From UBA7446 sp965657545 (GTDB taxonomy: Bacteria > Bacteroidota > Bacteroidia > Flavobacteriales > Flavobacteriaceae), in the NCBI GenBank assembly GCA_965657545.1, contig CBFHOG010000007.1, forward strand, positions 26,221 through 90,220: a DNA stretch of 64,000 nt, in the 5' to 3' direction. Of the stretch, positions 35,743 to 45,940 are shown one piece after another. Position 1 is the first letter of the stretch. The number at the start of each line of letters is the position of its first letter. The translations under genes and the position numbers were made by a program. The notes beneath the pieces were generated by a model, which saw only the letters and a list, made by a program, of their open reading frames with translations, did no database searches and had not been told where the DNA came from.

Positions 35743-36054
35743 TTACGCTTCGCCTGTTGGCCCAAAATTAAGTGGTATGGGCGGTTGCTCATAGTCATTA
35801 ATTTCACCATGGGCAGCTTCAAAACGCTGCACATTTTCACCTAAGGCTTTAAGGAAACGCTTGGCATGTTGTGGCGTTAGAATAATACGCGAACGTACTT
35901 TTGCCTTTGGCGCCCCTGGCATTATATTGATAAAATCCACTACAAATTCAGATGCTGAATGGTTGATGATAGCCAAATTAGAGTAGGTACCCTGAGCCGT
36001 TTCCGGATCAAGTTCAATATTGATACTTCCGTCTTTTTTAGCCTTATCACTCAT
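35743..36054 (-). CDS. DUF3467 domain protein
   Basis: 103 residues matching the DUF3467 pattern: INIELDPETAQGTYSNLAII, SEFVVDFINIMPG, KVRSRIILTPQHAKRFLKAL and a Pro-rich end. The function of the family is not established. Its ATG shares a base with the rpoC stop (TAATG), so it is cotranslated with RNA polymerase beta' and sits last in the operon before the terminator. That linkage is the only clue to its role. Confidence 0.92.
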   Translation of the reverse strand: MSDKAKKDGSINIELDPETAQGTYSNLAIINHSASEFVVDFINIMPGAPKAKVRSRIILTPQHAKRFLKALGENVQRFEAAHGEINDYEQPPIPLNFGPTGEA

Positions 36055-39000
36055 TATACATCAGCGCTTAAAGATTTCTCAGCAATCAATGCTTCATATT
36101 CGTCCGTGTATCCCACAATAATATCATTAAAAGCGCGGTTACCTGTACCAGCTGGAATCTTGTGTCCTACAATTACGTTTTCTTTAAGTCCCTCAAGGGT
36201 ATCTATTTTACCTGCAACAGCGGCTTCGTTAAGTACCTTAGTGGTTTCTTGGAAAGATGCTGCCGAAATAAACGACTTAGTCTGTAGCGAAGCACGGGTA
36301 ATACCCTGTAGAATCGGTGTTGCGGTAGCGTTTACAGCATCACGAGCTTCTACTAGATTTTTGTCTTCACGTTTCAATAATGAATTTTCATCGCGTAATT
36401 GACGTGCTGTGATAATTTGACCTGCTTTAAGGCTTTCAGAATCACCTGCGTCTAACACTACTTTTTGACCAAATAGTGCATCATTTTCTTCAATGAAATC
36501 CATTTTGTGCACCAATTGACCTTCAAGGAAGGTGGTATCACCAGAATCCTGAATTTGAACCTTACGCATCATCTGACGAACTACTACTTCAAAATGCTTA
36601 TCGTTGATCTTTACACCTTGTAAACGATATACTTCTTGAACTTCATTAACCAGATACTGCTGTACTGCGGATGGACCTTTAATAGATAAAATATCATTTG
36701 GTGTAATTGCCCCATCAGAAAGTGGCATCCCCGCTTTTACGAAGTCGTTTTCTTGAACCAAAATCTGATTCGAGAGTTTGACTAAGTATTTCTTTATTTG
36801 TCCAGTTCTGGATTCAACAATAATCTCACGGTTACCACGCTTGATTTTACCAAAAGTCACCACTCCATCAATTTCAGAAACAACGGCTGGGTTGGATGGA
36901 TTACGTGCTTCAAAAAGCTCCGTAACTCGAGGAAGACCACCTGTAATATCTCCAGATTTTGCAGACTTACGTGGAATTTTAACCAAAATTTTGCCCTTCT
37001 CAATTTTCTCAGCATCGTCAACCATAATGTGTGCTCCTACAGGCAAGTTATATGACTGTAAGGTTTTACCCTTGGCATCCTTAATTAATAGTGTTGGAAT
37101 GATTTTCTTGTTTCGTGATTCTGAAATCACTTTTTCTTGAAAACCTGTTTGTTCATCAATTTCAACTTGATATGTTACCCCTTGATCAATGTTTTCGTAA
37201 CCAACAGACCCTGTAAATTCAGAAATAATAACACCATTATATGGATCCCATTGACAAACGACATCGTCTTTTTGGATTTTTTGACCATCTTTCACAAAAA
37301 CAAAAGAACCATAAGGGATGTTATTTGTACTAAGTACAATTCCCGTATTCTTATCCACGATCTTAATTTCTGAGGTACGAGAAATAACAATTTTCGCAGG
37401 TTTTCCATCATTGTCTTTACCATCAACAGTTTTGAGTTCTTCAATTTCAGCAACTCCGTCAAAACGAGCAACAAGCTTATTCTCTTCAGAAATGTTACCA
37501 GCAATACCACCCACGTGGAAAGTACGTAGGGTTAGCTGTGTTCCAGGCTCTCCAATAGATTGCGCAGCAATTACCCCAACGGACTCGCCTTGTTGTACCA
37601 TTTTTCCTGTTGCGAGATTTCGCCCATAACATTTGGCACAAATTCCTTTTTTAGCTTCACATGTTAATGGTGAACGAACTTCTACACTTTCAAGTGCAGA
37701 GTTCTCAATTGCACTGGCATTTTCATCATAGATTTCATCTCCAGATGCTACCAATACTTCCCCAGAAATTGGGTCAATAACATCATGAAGTGCTACACGC
37801 CCAACAATTCGGTCACCAAGTGCCTCTACAACTTCTTCGTTTTTCTTAAGAGCGGAAACCGAAAGACCTCTTAGCGTACCACAGTCAACTTGATTCACAA
37901 TAACGTCCTGTGCTACGTCGTGCAAACGACGTGTTAAGTATCCAGCATCGGCAGTTTTTAGTGCCGTATCGGCAAGACCTTTACGAGCACCGTGCGTAGA
38001 AATAAAGTATTCCAAAATCGAAAGACCTTCTTTAAAGTTCGATAAAATTGGATTTTCAATAATCTCGCCTCCACCTGCGTTTGACTTTTTAGGCTTTGCC
38101 ATAAGTCCACGCATACCGGTAAGCTGACGTATCTGTTCTTTAGAACCACGAGCTCCTGAATCTAACATCATAAATACCGAATTAAATCCTTGCTGATCTT
38201 CGCTAATGCGTTTCATAGCAAGTTCAGTAAGAGTTGCGTTGGTAGATGTCCAGATATCAATTACCTGATTGTAACGCTCGTTATTGGTAATAAGCCCCAT
38301 GTTGTAGTTGGCAATAATGCCATCTACTTGTCCATTAGCCTCATCAATCAATGCTGTTTTTTCTTTTGGGATAATAATATCTCCCAAACTAAATGACAAT
38401 CCTCCTTTGAATGCAAACGAGAAGCCCATATCCTTAATTTTATCAAGGAATTCAGCCGTTTCAGGAACGCTAGTTACTTTCAAAATACCTCCGATAATAC
38501 CACGAAGTGATTTTTTAGTCAATACTTGATTGATGTAACCCGCTTTTTCTGGAACATGTTGGTTAAATAATATTCTACCAACAGTAGTATCAATAATTTG
38601 ATATACCAATTCGCCAGCGTCATTAAAGTCTTTAGCACGGATTTTAACCGTTGCATTAAGATCAACTTTACCTTCGTTAAAAGCAATATTTACCTCATCT
38701 GCGCTATAAAATGTCAAGCCTTCGCCTTTTACCTTATGGTCTTTAGTTGACTTGCGTGCTTTAGTCATATAATACAATCCGAGTACCATGTCTTGAGAGG
38801 GTACTGTAATTGGAGAACCGTTGGCAGGGTTAAGGATGTTGTGCGATGCCAACATCAATAATTGCGACTCAAGAATAGCCTCAGGACCTAACGGTAAGTG
38901 AACTGCCATCTGGTCGCCATCAAAATCGGCGTTAAATGCAGTACACGCCAGTGGGTGTAACTGAATCGCTTTTCCTTCAATAAGTTTTGGTTGGAATGCT

Positions 39001-40355
39001 TGGATACCCAAACGGTGAAGCGTGGGGGCCCGGTTCAATAATACAGGATGTCCTTTAAGTACATTTTCTAAAATATCCCATACAACAGGCTCGCGCTTAT
39101 CAATAATTTTCTTTGCAGATTTAACCGTTTTTACGATTCCACGCTCAATAAGCTTACGAATGATAAATGGCTTGTAGAGTTCCGCAGCCATATTTTTAGG
39201 CAATCCACATTCGTAAAGTTTAAGCTCTGGTCCAACTACAATTACAGAACGTGCTGAATAATCCACACGCTTACCAAGTAAGTTTTGACGGAAACGACCT
39301 TGCTTACCTTTTAATGAATCTGACAGTGATTTTAGCGGACGGTTAGCGTCTGTTTTTACGGCAGATGACTTACGTGTATTGTCAAACAAGGAGTCAACCG
39401 ACTCTTGCAGCATACGCTTTTCATTACGTAAAATTACTTCAGGTGCTTTGATTTCCAACAGTCTCTTGAGACGGTTGTTACGAATAATTACACGTCGATA
39501 TAAATCATTTAAATCCGAGGTGGCAAAACGACCTCCATCAAGCGGCACCAATGGACGTAATTCTGGTGGAATTACGGGTACAACTTTCATAATCATCCAC
39601 TCAGGACGGTTTTCACGATTTTTGTTTGCATCACGAAGGGCTTCAACAACCTGTAAACGCTTAAGCGCTTCTGTTTTACGTTGTTTGGAAGTTTCGTTGT
39701 TTGCTTTGTCGCGCAACTGATATGAAAGTTCATCTAAATCGATGCGATTAAGAATATCGATTAGACATTCCGCTCCCATTTTAGCAATAAACTTATTTGG
39801 ATCGCTGTCTTCCAAGTACTGGTTTTCTTGCGGAAGTTTTTCCATTATATTGAGGTACTCTTCCTCAGTCAAGAAATCCATTTTTTGAACTGGTTCTCCT
39901 TCTTCATTGGTAGCAATACCAGGTTGAATTACGACGTAACGTTCATAATAAATAATCATGTCTAACTTCTTAGACGGAAGTCCAAGTAAGTAGCCAATTT
40001 TATTGGGTAAAGAACGGAAATACCAAATATGCGCCACAGGAACAACCAAACTAATATGCCCAACGCGGTCACGACGTACTTTCTTTTCGGTTACCTCTAC
40101 CCCACATCGGTCACACACGATTCCTTTGTAACGAATACGCTTATATTTTCCACAAGCACATTCAAAATCCTTTACAGGACCAAAAATACGCTCACAAAAC
40201 AAGCCATCACGCTCAGGTTTGTGTGTACGATAATTAATGGTTTCTGGCTTTAACACCTCACCTTTAGAGGCAGCCAAAATAGTTTCGGGCGATGAAAGCC
40301 CAATGGAGATTTTATTAAAATCTTTTTGTTGTTGTGTTTCGTTTATACGTGCCAT
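36054..40355 (-). CDS. rpoC: RNA polymerase subunit beta'
   Basis: 1433 residues. The N-terminal zinc finger is CACGKYKRIRYKGIVCDRCG. The catalytic Mg site is AFNADFDGDQMAVHLPLGPE, and the second zinc site is LTCEAKKGICAKCYGRNLA. The bridge-helix and trigger-loop region has GVIAAQSIGEPGTQLTLRTF. It starts 12 bp after the rpoB stop. The sequence is intact throughout. Confidence 0.99.
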   Translation of the reverse strand: MARINETQQQKDFNKISIGLSSPETILAASKGEVLKPETINYRTHKPERDGLFCERIFGPVKDFECACGKYKRIRYKGIVCDRCGVEVTEKKVRRDRVGHISLVVPVAHIWYFRSLPNKIGYLLGLPSKKLDMIIYYERYVVIQPGIATNEEGEPVQKMDFLTEEEYLNIMEKLPQENQYLEDSDPNKFIAKMGAECLIDILNRIDLDELSYQLRDKANNETSKQRKTEALKRLQVVEALRDANKNRENRPEWMIMKVVPVIPPELRPLVPLDGGRFATSDLNDLYRRVIIRNNRLKRLLEIKAPEVILRNEKRMLQESVDSLFDNTRKSSAVKTDANRPLKSLSDSLKGKQGRFRQNLLGKRVDYSARSVIVVGPELKLYECGLPKNMAAELYKPFIIRKLIERGIVKTVKSAKKIIDKREPVVWDILENVLKGHPVLLNRAPTLHRLGIQAFQPKLIEGKAIQLHPLACTAFNADFDGDQMAVHLPLGPEAILESQLLMLASHNILNPANGSPITVPSQDMVLGLYYMTKARKSTKDHKVKGEGLTFYSADEVNIAFNEGKVDLNATVKIRAKDFNDAGELVYQIIDTTVGRILFNQHVPEKAGYINQVLTKKSLRGIIGGILKVTSVPETAEFLDKIKDMGFSFAFKGGLSFSLGDIIIPKEKTALIDEANGQVDGIIANYNMGLITNNERYNQVIDIWTSTNATLTELAMKRISEDQQGFNSVFMMLDSGARGSKEQIRQLTGMRGLMAKPKKSNAGGGEIIENPILSNFKEGLSILEYFISTHGARKGLADTALKTADAGYLTRRLHDVAQDVIVNQVDCGTLRGLSVSALKKNEEVVEALGDRIVGRVALHDVIDPISGEVLVASGDEIYDENASAIENSALESVEVRSPLTCEAKKGICAKCYGRNLATGKMVQQGESVGVIAAQSIGEPGTQLTLRTFHVGGIAGNISEENKLVARFDGVAEIEELKTVDGKDNDGKPAKIVISRTSEIKIVDKNTGIVLSTNNIPYGSFVFVKDGQKIQKDDVVCQWDPYNGVIISEFTGSVGYENIDQGVTYQVEIDEQTGFQEKVISESRNKKIIPTLLIKDAKGKTLQSYNLPVGAHIMVDDAEKIEKGKILVKIPRKSAKSGDITGGLPRVTELFEARNPSNPAVVSEIDGVVTFGKIKRGNREIIVESRTGQIKKYLVKLSNQILVQENDFVKAGMPLSDGAITPNDILSIKGPSAVQQYLVNEVQEVYRLQGVKINDKHFEVVVRQMMRKVQIQDSGDTTFLEGQLVHKMDFIEENDALFGQKVVLDAGDSESLKAGQIITARQLRDENSLLKREDKNLVEARDAVNATATPILQGITRASLQTKSFISAASFQETTKVLNEAAVAGKIDTLEGLKENVIVGHKIPAGTGNRAFNDIIVGYTDEYEALIAEKSLSADV

Positions 40356-40367
40356 ATCAATATTTTA

Positions 40368-43300
40368 TTATTCTTCTAAACGAATATCAAGGCCAAGACC
40401 TTTAAGTTCGTGCATCAATACATTAAAGGACTCTGGAAGACCAGGCTTTGGCATGGCTTCACCTTTCACAATGGACTCGTATGTTTTGGCTCGACCAATG
40501 ACGTCATCAGACTTCACAGTCAAGATTTCTTGTAAGGTACTCGATGCACCATATGCCTCAAGAGCCCATACCTCCATCTCACCAAATCGCTGTCCACCAA
40601 ACTGTGCTTTACCACCAAGCGGCTGCTGTGTAATTAGCGAGTATGGACCAATAGAACGCGAGTGCATTTTATCGTCCACCATGTGTCCGAGTTTCAGCAT
40701 ATAAATCACACCAACCGTTGCTGGTTGATCAAAACGTTCACCTGTTCCGCCATCGTATAAATAGGTATGGCCAAACTGAGGGATTCCCGCTTCCTTGGTA
40801 ATTTCATCGATCTGTTCATTGGTAGCTCCATCAAAAATTGGTGTAGCAAATGTTTTACCCATTTTTTGACCTGCCCACCCAAGAACAGTTTCATAAATCT
40901 GCCCAATGTTCATTCGAGAGGGTACACCAAGTGGATTAAGTACAATATCCACAGGCGTTCCGTCTTCTAGGAATGGCATATCTTCTTGACGTACAATACG
41001 GGCAACAATACCTTTGTTTCCGTGACGTCCAGCCATTTTATCTCCAACTTTCAACTTACGCTTCTTCGCGATATAAACCTTAGCAAGTTTTAAAATTCCA
41101 GCAGGAAGTTCGTCTCCTACAGATATGGTAAACTTGTTTCTACGCAATGCGCCTTGAAGGTCGTTTTCCTTTATTTTGTAGTTATGCATCAAGTCATTAA
41201 CAAGACTGTTTACACGCTTGTCAACCGTCCAATCGGAGTTAACAAGGTGCGCATAATCGTCAACAGCATTAAGCATTTTTAAAGTAAACTTCTTTCCTTT
41301 TGGCATTACTTCTTCCCCTAAGTCGTTCATTACACCTTGACAGGTTTTTCCACTTAGGATAGAAAATAACTTCTCTACCAATACAGACTGTAACTTCTCG
41401 AATTTTACATCGTAGCTATCTTCGAGTTCCATAATGGCCTCTTTGTCTTGCGAGCGTTTACGCTTGTCTTTTAAGATACGTGTAAATAGTTTTTTGTTGA
41501 TAACAACACCATTTAGAGATGGTGATGCTTTTAGCGAAGCGTCTTTTACGTCACCTGCTTTATCTCCAAAAATAGCACGAAGTAGCTTTTCTTCTGGTGT
41601 AGGATCAGACTCGCCTTTTGGTGTAATCTTACCAATAAGGATATCGCCTGCACCAACTTCAGCACCAACGCGAATCATACCATTTTCGTCTAGGTCACTT
41701 GTAGCTTCCTCGGAAACATTTGGAATATCGTTCGTCAATTCTTCCTTACCCAATTTGGTGTCACGCACTTCAAGCGAGTATTCATCAATATGAATAGAAG
41801 TAAAGATGTCGTCACGAACTACTTTTTCGGAAATTACAATCGCATCCTCAAAGTTATAACCTTTCCATGGCATAAAGGCCACTTTCATGTTTCTACCAAG
41901 AGCAAGCTCACCGTTTTCAGTAGCATACCCTTGACACAATACTTGACCTTTTTTTACTTGATCTCCAATAGAAACAATGGGTTTTAGATTGATACATGAA
42001 CCCTGATTCGTTTTACGGAATTTAATAAGCTCGTATGTCTTTTCATCTGAGTCAAAGGAAACAAGTCTTTCATCATCAGACATATCATATTTGATGGTGA
42101 TTTTCTCAGCATCAACATATATGACTTTACCATCGCCCTCAGCATTGATAAGTACACGTGAATCTGTAGCTACCTGACGCTCTAGTCCAGTTCCCACGAT
42201 TGGTGCTTGCGGACGCAATAATGGAACGGCTTGACGCATCATGTTTGAGCCCATCAACGCACGGTTTGCATCATCGTGCTCCAAGAATGGAATCAAAGAT
42301 GCAGAAATAGAAGCGATTTGGTTTGGTGCTACGTCTGTGTAATGCACTTCTGTTTTATCCACAACAGGATAATCCGCTTCTGAGCGTGCAATAATTTTGT
42401 CAGCAGCTATTTCGCCTGTTTCAGTCTTTTCGATATTGGCTTGTGCAAACAGTTTGCCTTCTTCTTCCTCAGCAGATAAATACTTTGATTCGGACATATC
42501 AACAACCCCATTTTCAACTTTATAATATGGTGTTTCGATAAATCCAAGGTTATTCACTTTTGCAAACACACCAAGCGAAGAAATAAGACCAATATTTGGA
42601 CCTTCAGGCGTTTCAATCGGACACAATCTTCCGTAGTGTGTATAGTGTACATCACGTACTTCAAATCCAGCTCGTTCACGAGAAAGCCCACCAGGTCCTA
42701 ATGCAGACAAACGACGCTTGTGCGTAATTTCTGCAAGTGGATTGGTTTGATCCATAAACTGCGAAAGCTGGTTGGTGCCAAAGAATGAATTAATTACCGA
42801 AGATAATGTTTTTGCATTGATCAGGTCGATAGGAGTAAACACCTCGTTATCACGAACATTCATACGCTCGCGGATGGTACGTGCCATTCGAGAAAGACCA
42901 ACACCAAATTGAGATGATAGTTGCTCTCCAACCGTACGAACACGACGGTTTGAAAGGTGATCGATGTCGTCAATTTCTGCCTTGGAGTTAATTAACTCAA
43001 TCAAATACTTGATAATGGTAATGATATCATCTTTGGTAAGTACTTGCTTATCCATGTCAATATCAAGACCCAATTTTTTATTCATTCGATAACGACCTAC
43101 CTCGCCCAAATTGTAGCGTTGGTCAGAGAAGAATAATTTATCAATAATTCCTCGAGCCGTTTCCTCATCTGGCGGTTCAGCGTTACGCAACTGACGGTAA
43201 ATATGTTCAACCGCTTCTTTTTCAGAGTTTGTTGGATCTTTTTGTAGGGTGTTGTGAATGATAGCATAATCTGCAGATTGCGACTCCTCTTTATGCAATA

Positions 43301-44180
43301 AAATAGTTGCAGCATTTGCTTCTAAAATTTGCTCAATATGATCTTTTTCAAGAACAGTATCACGATCCAATACGATTTCGTTTCGCTCAATAGAAACCAC
43401 CTCGCCAGTATCCTCATCAACAAAGTCCTCAAACCAAGTATTCAGTACACGTGCAGCCAGTTTGCGCCCTAATACTTTACGAAGTCCTGTTTTGGAAACT
43501 TTGATTTCTTCAGCAAGGTCAAAAATTTCTAAAATATCTTTATCACGCTCATATCCGATCGCACGGAAAAGTGTTGTTACAGGAAGTTTTTTCTTACGAT
43601 CAATGTAGGCGTACATGACGCTATTGATGTCTGTAGCAAATTCAATCCAAGAACCTTTAAACGGAATTACACGTGCAGAATATAATTTTGTGCCGTTGGC
43701 ATGGAACGATTGTCCAAAGAACACACCAGGAGAGCGGTGCAATTGCGACACAACAATTCGTTCTGCTCCATTAATAACAAACGTACCGCTAGGAGTCATA
43801 TAAGGGATAACACCCAAATAAACATCCTGGACAATGGTTTCAAAATCCTCGTGCTCGGGGTCGGTACAATATAATTTCAGGCGTGCCTTTAGGGGAACGC
43901 TATACGTTAAACCACGCTCAATACACTCTTGAATAGAGTATCGTGGTGGATCTACAAAGTAGTCTAGGAATTCTAAAACAAACTGATTTCGGGTATCCGA
44001 AATTGGAAAGTTTTCCATGAAGGTATTATACAAACCTTCGTTACCTCGTTCATCAGACTTGGTTTCAAGTTGGAAAAAATCTTGAAATGACTTGATTTGT
44101 ATATCAAGAAAATCTGGATAGGGAGGGGTACCTATGGCCGAAGCAAAATTGTGTCGGATTGCGCTTGTTATGTTGGACAT
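40368..44180 (-). CDS. rpoB: RNA polymerase subunit beta
   Basis: 1270 residues. The rifampicin region has FFGTNQLSQFMDQTNPLAEI and HKRRLSALGPGGLSRERAGF. The active-site region has GRNMKVAFMPWKGYNFEDA, and the C-terminal part has KMAGRHGNKGIVARI and GGKAQFGGQRFGEMEVWALE. The rifampicin segment reads Asp and His at the usual sensitive positions (MDQTNP, HKRRLSALG). A large hairpin lies in the 112-bp gap between rplL and rpoB. Confidence 0.99.
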   Translation of the reverse strand: MSNITSAIRHNFASAIGTPPYPDFLDIQIKSFQDFFQLETKSDERGNEGLYNTFMENFPISDTRNQFVLEFLDYFVDPPRYSIQECIERGLTYSVPLKARLKLYCTDPEHEDFETIVQDVYLGVIPYMTPSGTFVINGAERIVVSQLHRSPGVFFGQSFHANGTKLYSARVIPFKGSWIEFATDINSVMYAYIDRKKKLPVTTLFRAIGYERDKDILEIFDLAEEIKVSKTGLRKVLGRKLAARVLNTWFEDFVDEDTGEVVSIERNEIVLDRDTVLEKDHIEQILEANAATILLHKEESQSADYAIIHNTLQKDPTNSEKEAVEHIYRQLRNAEPPDEETARGIIDKLFFSDQRYNLGEVGRYRMNKKLGLDIDMDKQVLTKDDIITIIKYLIELINSKAEIDDIDHLSNRRVRTVGEQLSSQFGVGLSRMARTIRERMNVRDNEVFTPIDLINAKTLSSVINSFFGTNQLSQFMDQTNPLAEITHKRRLSALGPGGLSRERAGFEVRDVHYTHYGRLCPIETPEGPNIGLISSLGVFAKVNNLGFIETPYYKVENGVVDMSESKYLSAEEEEGKLFAQANIEKTETGEIAADKIIARSEADYPVVDKTEVHYTDVAPNQIASISASLIPFLEHDDANRALMGSNMMRQAVPLLRPQAPIVGTGLERQVATDSRVLINAEGDGKVIYVDAEKITIKYDMSDDERLVSFDSDEKTYELIKFRKTNQGSCINLKPIVSIGDQVKKGQVLCQGYATENGELALGRNMKVAFMPWKGYNFEDAIVISEKVVRDDIFTSIHIDEYSLEVRDTKLGKEELTNDIPNVSEEATSDLDENGMIRVGAEVGAGDILIGKITPKGESDPTPEEKLLRAIFGDKAGDVKDASLKASPSLNGVVINKKLFTRILKDKRKRSQDKEAIMELEDSYDVKFEKLQSVLVEKLFSILSGKTCQGVMNDLGEEVMPKGKKFTLKMLNAVDDYAHLVNSDWTVDKRVNSLVNDLMHNYKIKENDLQGALRRNKFTISVGDELPAGILKLAKVYIAKKRKLKVGDKMAGRHGNKGIVARIVRQEDMPFLEDGTPVDIVLNPLGVPSRMNIGQIYETVLGWAGQKMGKTFATPIFDGATNEQIDEITKEAGIPQFGHTYLYDGGTGERFDQPATVGVIYMLKLGHMVDDKMHSRSIGPYSLITQQPLGGKAQFGGQRFGEMEVWALEAYGASSTLQEILTVKSDDVIGRAKTYESIVKGEAMPKPGLPESFNVLMHELKGLGLDIRLEE

Positions 44181-44231
44181 ACGGGTTACAATTATTTAAA
44201 AAATTACTACAAGGGGCATAAAACACCAAAT

Positions 44232-44269
44232 GGTTTAAGCCTATCCCGCATGGCGGGAAGGCTTAAACC
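44232..44269 (-). promoter_or_regulatory. 17-bp hairpin in the rplL-rpoB gap
   Basis: GGTTTAAGCCT pairs with AGGCTTAAACC, and inside it TCCCGC pairs with GCGGGA around a 3-nt loop, with one bulged A. There is no T run after it on the minus strand. In other bacteria the rplL-rpoB gap holds an attenuator and/or an RNase III site that sets the ratio of L12 to polymerase. A comparable role is likely here. Confidence 0.6.
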
Positions 44270-44292
44270 TTCGGTTTGTATCGGGAACTTAA

Positions 44293-44670
44293 TTACTTAA
44301 GTTCAACTTCAGCACCAGCCTCTTCCAAAGAAGATTTAAGTCCTTCCGCTTCGTCTTTTGCTACACCTTCCTTAATTGGGCTAGGTGCATTATCAACAAG
44401 CTCTTTTGCTTCCTTAAGTCCAAGACCCGTAAGCTCTTTTACAAGCTTCACAACTGCTAGCTTAGAACCACCAGCGGCTTTAAGGATTACATCAAACTCT
44501 GATTTTTCCTCGGCTGCTTCACCACCGCCACCGGCAGCAGGTCCAGCTACGGCAACGGCTGCTGCTGCAGGCTCAATACCGTACTCTTCTTTAAGGATAC
44601 CGGCCAATTCATTGACCTCTTTTACGGTCAAATTGACCAATTGTTCTGCAAAATCTTTTAAATCTGCCAT
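44293..44670 (-). CDS. rplL: 50S ribosomal protein bL12 (L7/L12)
   Basis: 125 residues. An N-terminal dimerisation helix (MADLKDFAEQLVNLTVKEV) leads to an Ala/Gly-rich hinge (AAAAVAVAGPAAGGGGEAA), then the C-terminal domain with KTTEFDV-like KSEFDVILKAAG, KLAVVKLVKELTGLGLKEAK and LVDNAPSPIKEGV. It recruits translation GTPases to the ribosomal stalk. Confidence 0.98.
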   Translation of the reverse strand: MADLKDFAEQLVNLTVKEVNELAGILKEEYGIEPAAAAVAVAGPAAGGGGEAAEEKSEFDVILKAAGGSKLAVVKLVKELTGLGLKEAKELVDNAPSPIKEGVAKDEAEGLKSSLEEAGAEVELK

Positions 44671-44703
44671 TTTTGAACTATTTAATTGTGTTTGTATTAC
44701 GTT

Positions 44704-45225
44704 TTAAGCTTCCTTTTCAGAAAGTGTTTTAATTATTCCAGCAAGGGTACCCCCACCCGATTGAAGGGCAGATACCACGTTTTTCGCAGGCGATTGAAGC
44801 AAGCCAATAATCTCGCCAATCAATTCGTCCCTAGATTTGATGTTCACCAATGCTTCCACTTGATCATCGCCTAAATAAATTGCTTCCTCAATGAAAGCAC
44901 CTTTAAGTACAGGCTTTTCTGATTTTTTACGGAATTCCTTAATCAGTTTTGCAGGTGCATTACCTGTTTCTGATAGCATCATGGCAGTGTTTCCAACCAA
45001 GACTGTAGATAAATCTTCAAAGTCTTTGTCGGAAGCCTCCATGGCTTTGGCCAACAATGTGTTTTTTACCACTTCCAATTTTATATTTGCCTTAAAACAG
45101 GCACGTCTTAAATTAGAAGTCGTCTCAGCATTCAGCCCAGAAACATCAGTTAAATAGATGTTAGTGCTTTCAGCTAGAGTGGCAGTTAACTGCTCAATAA
45201 CGATTGCTTTTTCTTCTCGTGTCAT
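44704..45225 (-). CDS. rplJ: 50S ribosomal protein uL10
   Basis: 173 residues, starting MTREEKAIVIEQLTATLAES, with YLTDVSGLNAETTSNLRR and LEVVKNTLLAKAM, and ending in a helix for bL12 binding. It lies 15 bp after rplA, leaving no room for a large L10 leader between them. Confidence 0.97.
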   Translation of the reverse strand: MTREEKAIVIEQLTATLAESTNIYLTDVSGLNAETTSNLRRACFKANIKLEVVKNTLLAKAMEASDKDFEDLSTVLVGNTAMMLSETGNAPAKLIKEFRKKSEKPVLKGAFIEEAIYLGDDQVEALVNIKSRDELIGEIIGLLQSPAKNVVSALQSGGGTLAGIIKTLSEKEA

Positions 45226-45240
45226 ATGTTCTGTACGCTA

Positions 45241-45930
45241 TTAACTTACCTTAGTATCAATGAGAATACTTGGGCTCATCGTACTAGACATGGCGATACT
45301 TTTGATGTAAGCGCCTTTTGCCGACGATGGCTTAAGCTTGATAATTGTTTGTAACAGTTCGTTAGCGTTACCCGAAATTTTATCCGCATCAAAGGATACT
45401 TTTCCGATTGGCGCATGCACAATTCCTGTTTTATCAACTTTAAAATCAATTTTACCTGCTTTTACCTCGCGAACAGCTTTAGCAACATCCATTGTAACCG
45501 TACCAGTTTTTGGGTTTGGCATTAATCCTCTAGGTCCTAAAACACGACCTAGTGGACCTAACTTACCCATCACGCTTGGCATGGTGATAATAACGTCAAC
45601 ATCTGTCCATCCGTCTTTGATTTTCTGCAGATACTCATCTAACCCTACAAAATCAGCTCCAGCTTCTTGAGCTTCGGCTTCTTTATCGGGTGTCACTAAG
45701 GCCAAAACACGAACATCTTTCCCTGTACCATGCGGAAGTGTTACCACGCCACGAACCATTTGGTTGGCTTTACGTGGGTCAACTCCTAATCGGATGGCAA
45801 GATCAATAGATTCGTCGAATTTTGAACTAGCGATTTCTTTTACCAATGCGGAAGCATCCTGTATCGAGTACAGTTTTGTCCGGTCTATTTTACTGAGCGC
45901 TTCTTTACGCTTTTTTGTAACTTTTCCCAT
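45241..45930 (-). CDS. rplA: 50S ribosomal protein uL1
   Basis: 229 residues with the L1 signature region ITMPSVMGKLGPLGRVLGPR, GLMPNPKTGTVT, and FDESIDLAIRLGVDPRKANQ near the start. It binds 23S rRNA at the L1 stalk, and in many bacteria also binds its own operon mRNA. It is 10 bp behind rplK. Confidence 0.98.
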   Translation of the reverse strand: MGKVTKKRKEALSKIDRTKLYSIQDASALVKEIASSKFDESIDLAIRLGVDPRKANQMVRGVVTLPHGTGKDVRVLALVTPDKEAEAQEAGADFVGLDEYLQKIKDGWTDVDVIITMPSVMGKLGPLGRVLGPRGLMPNPKTGTVTMDVAKAVREVKAGKIDFKVDKTGIVHAPIGKVSFDADKISGNANELLQTIIKLKPSSAKGAYIKSIAMSSTMSPSILIDTKVS

Positions 45931-45940
45931 ATCACTTCAA

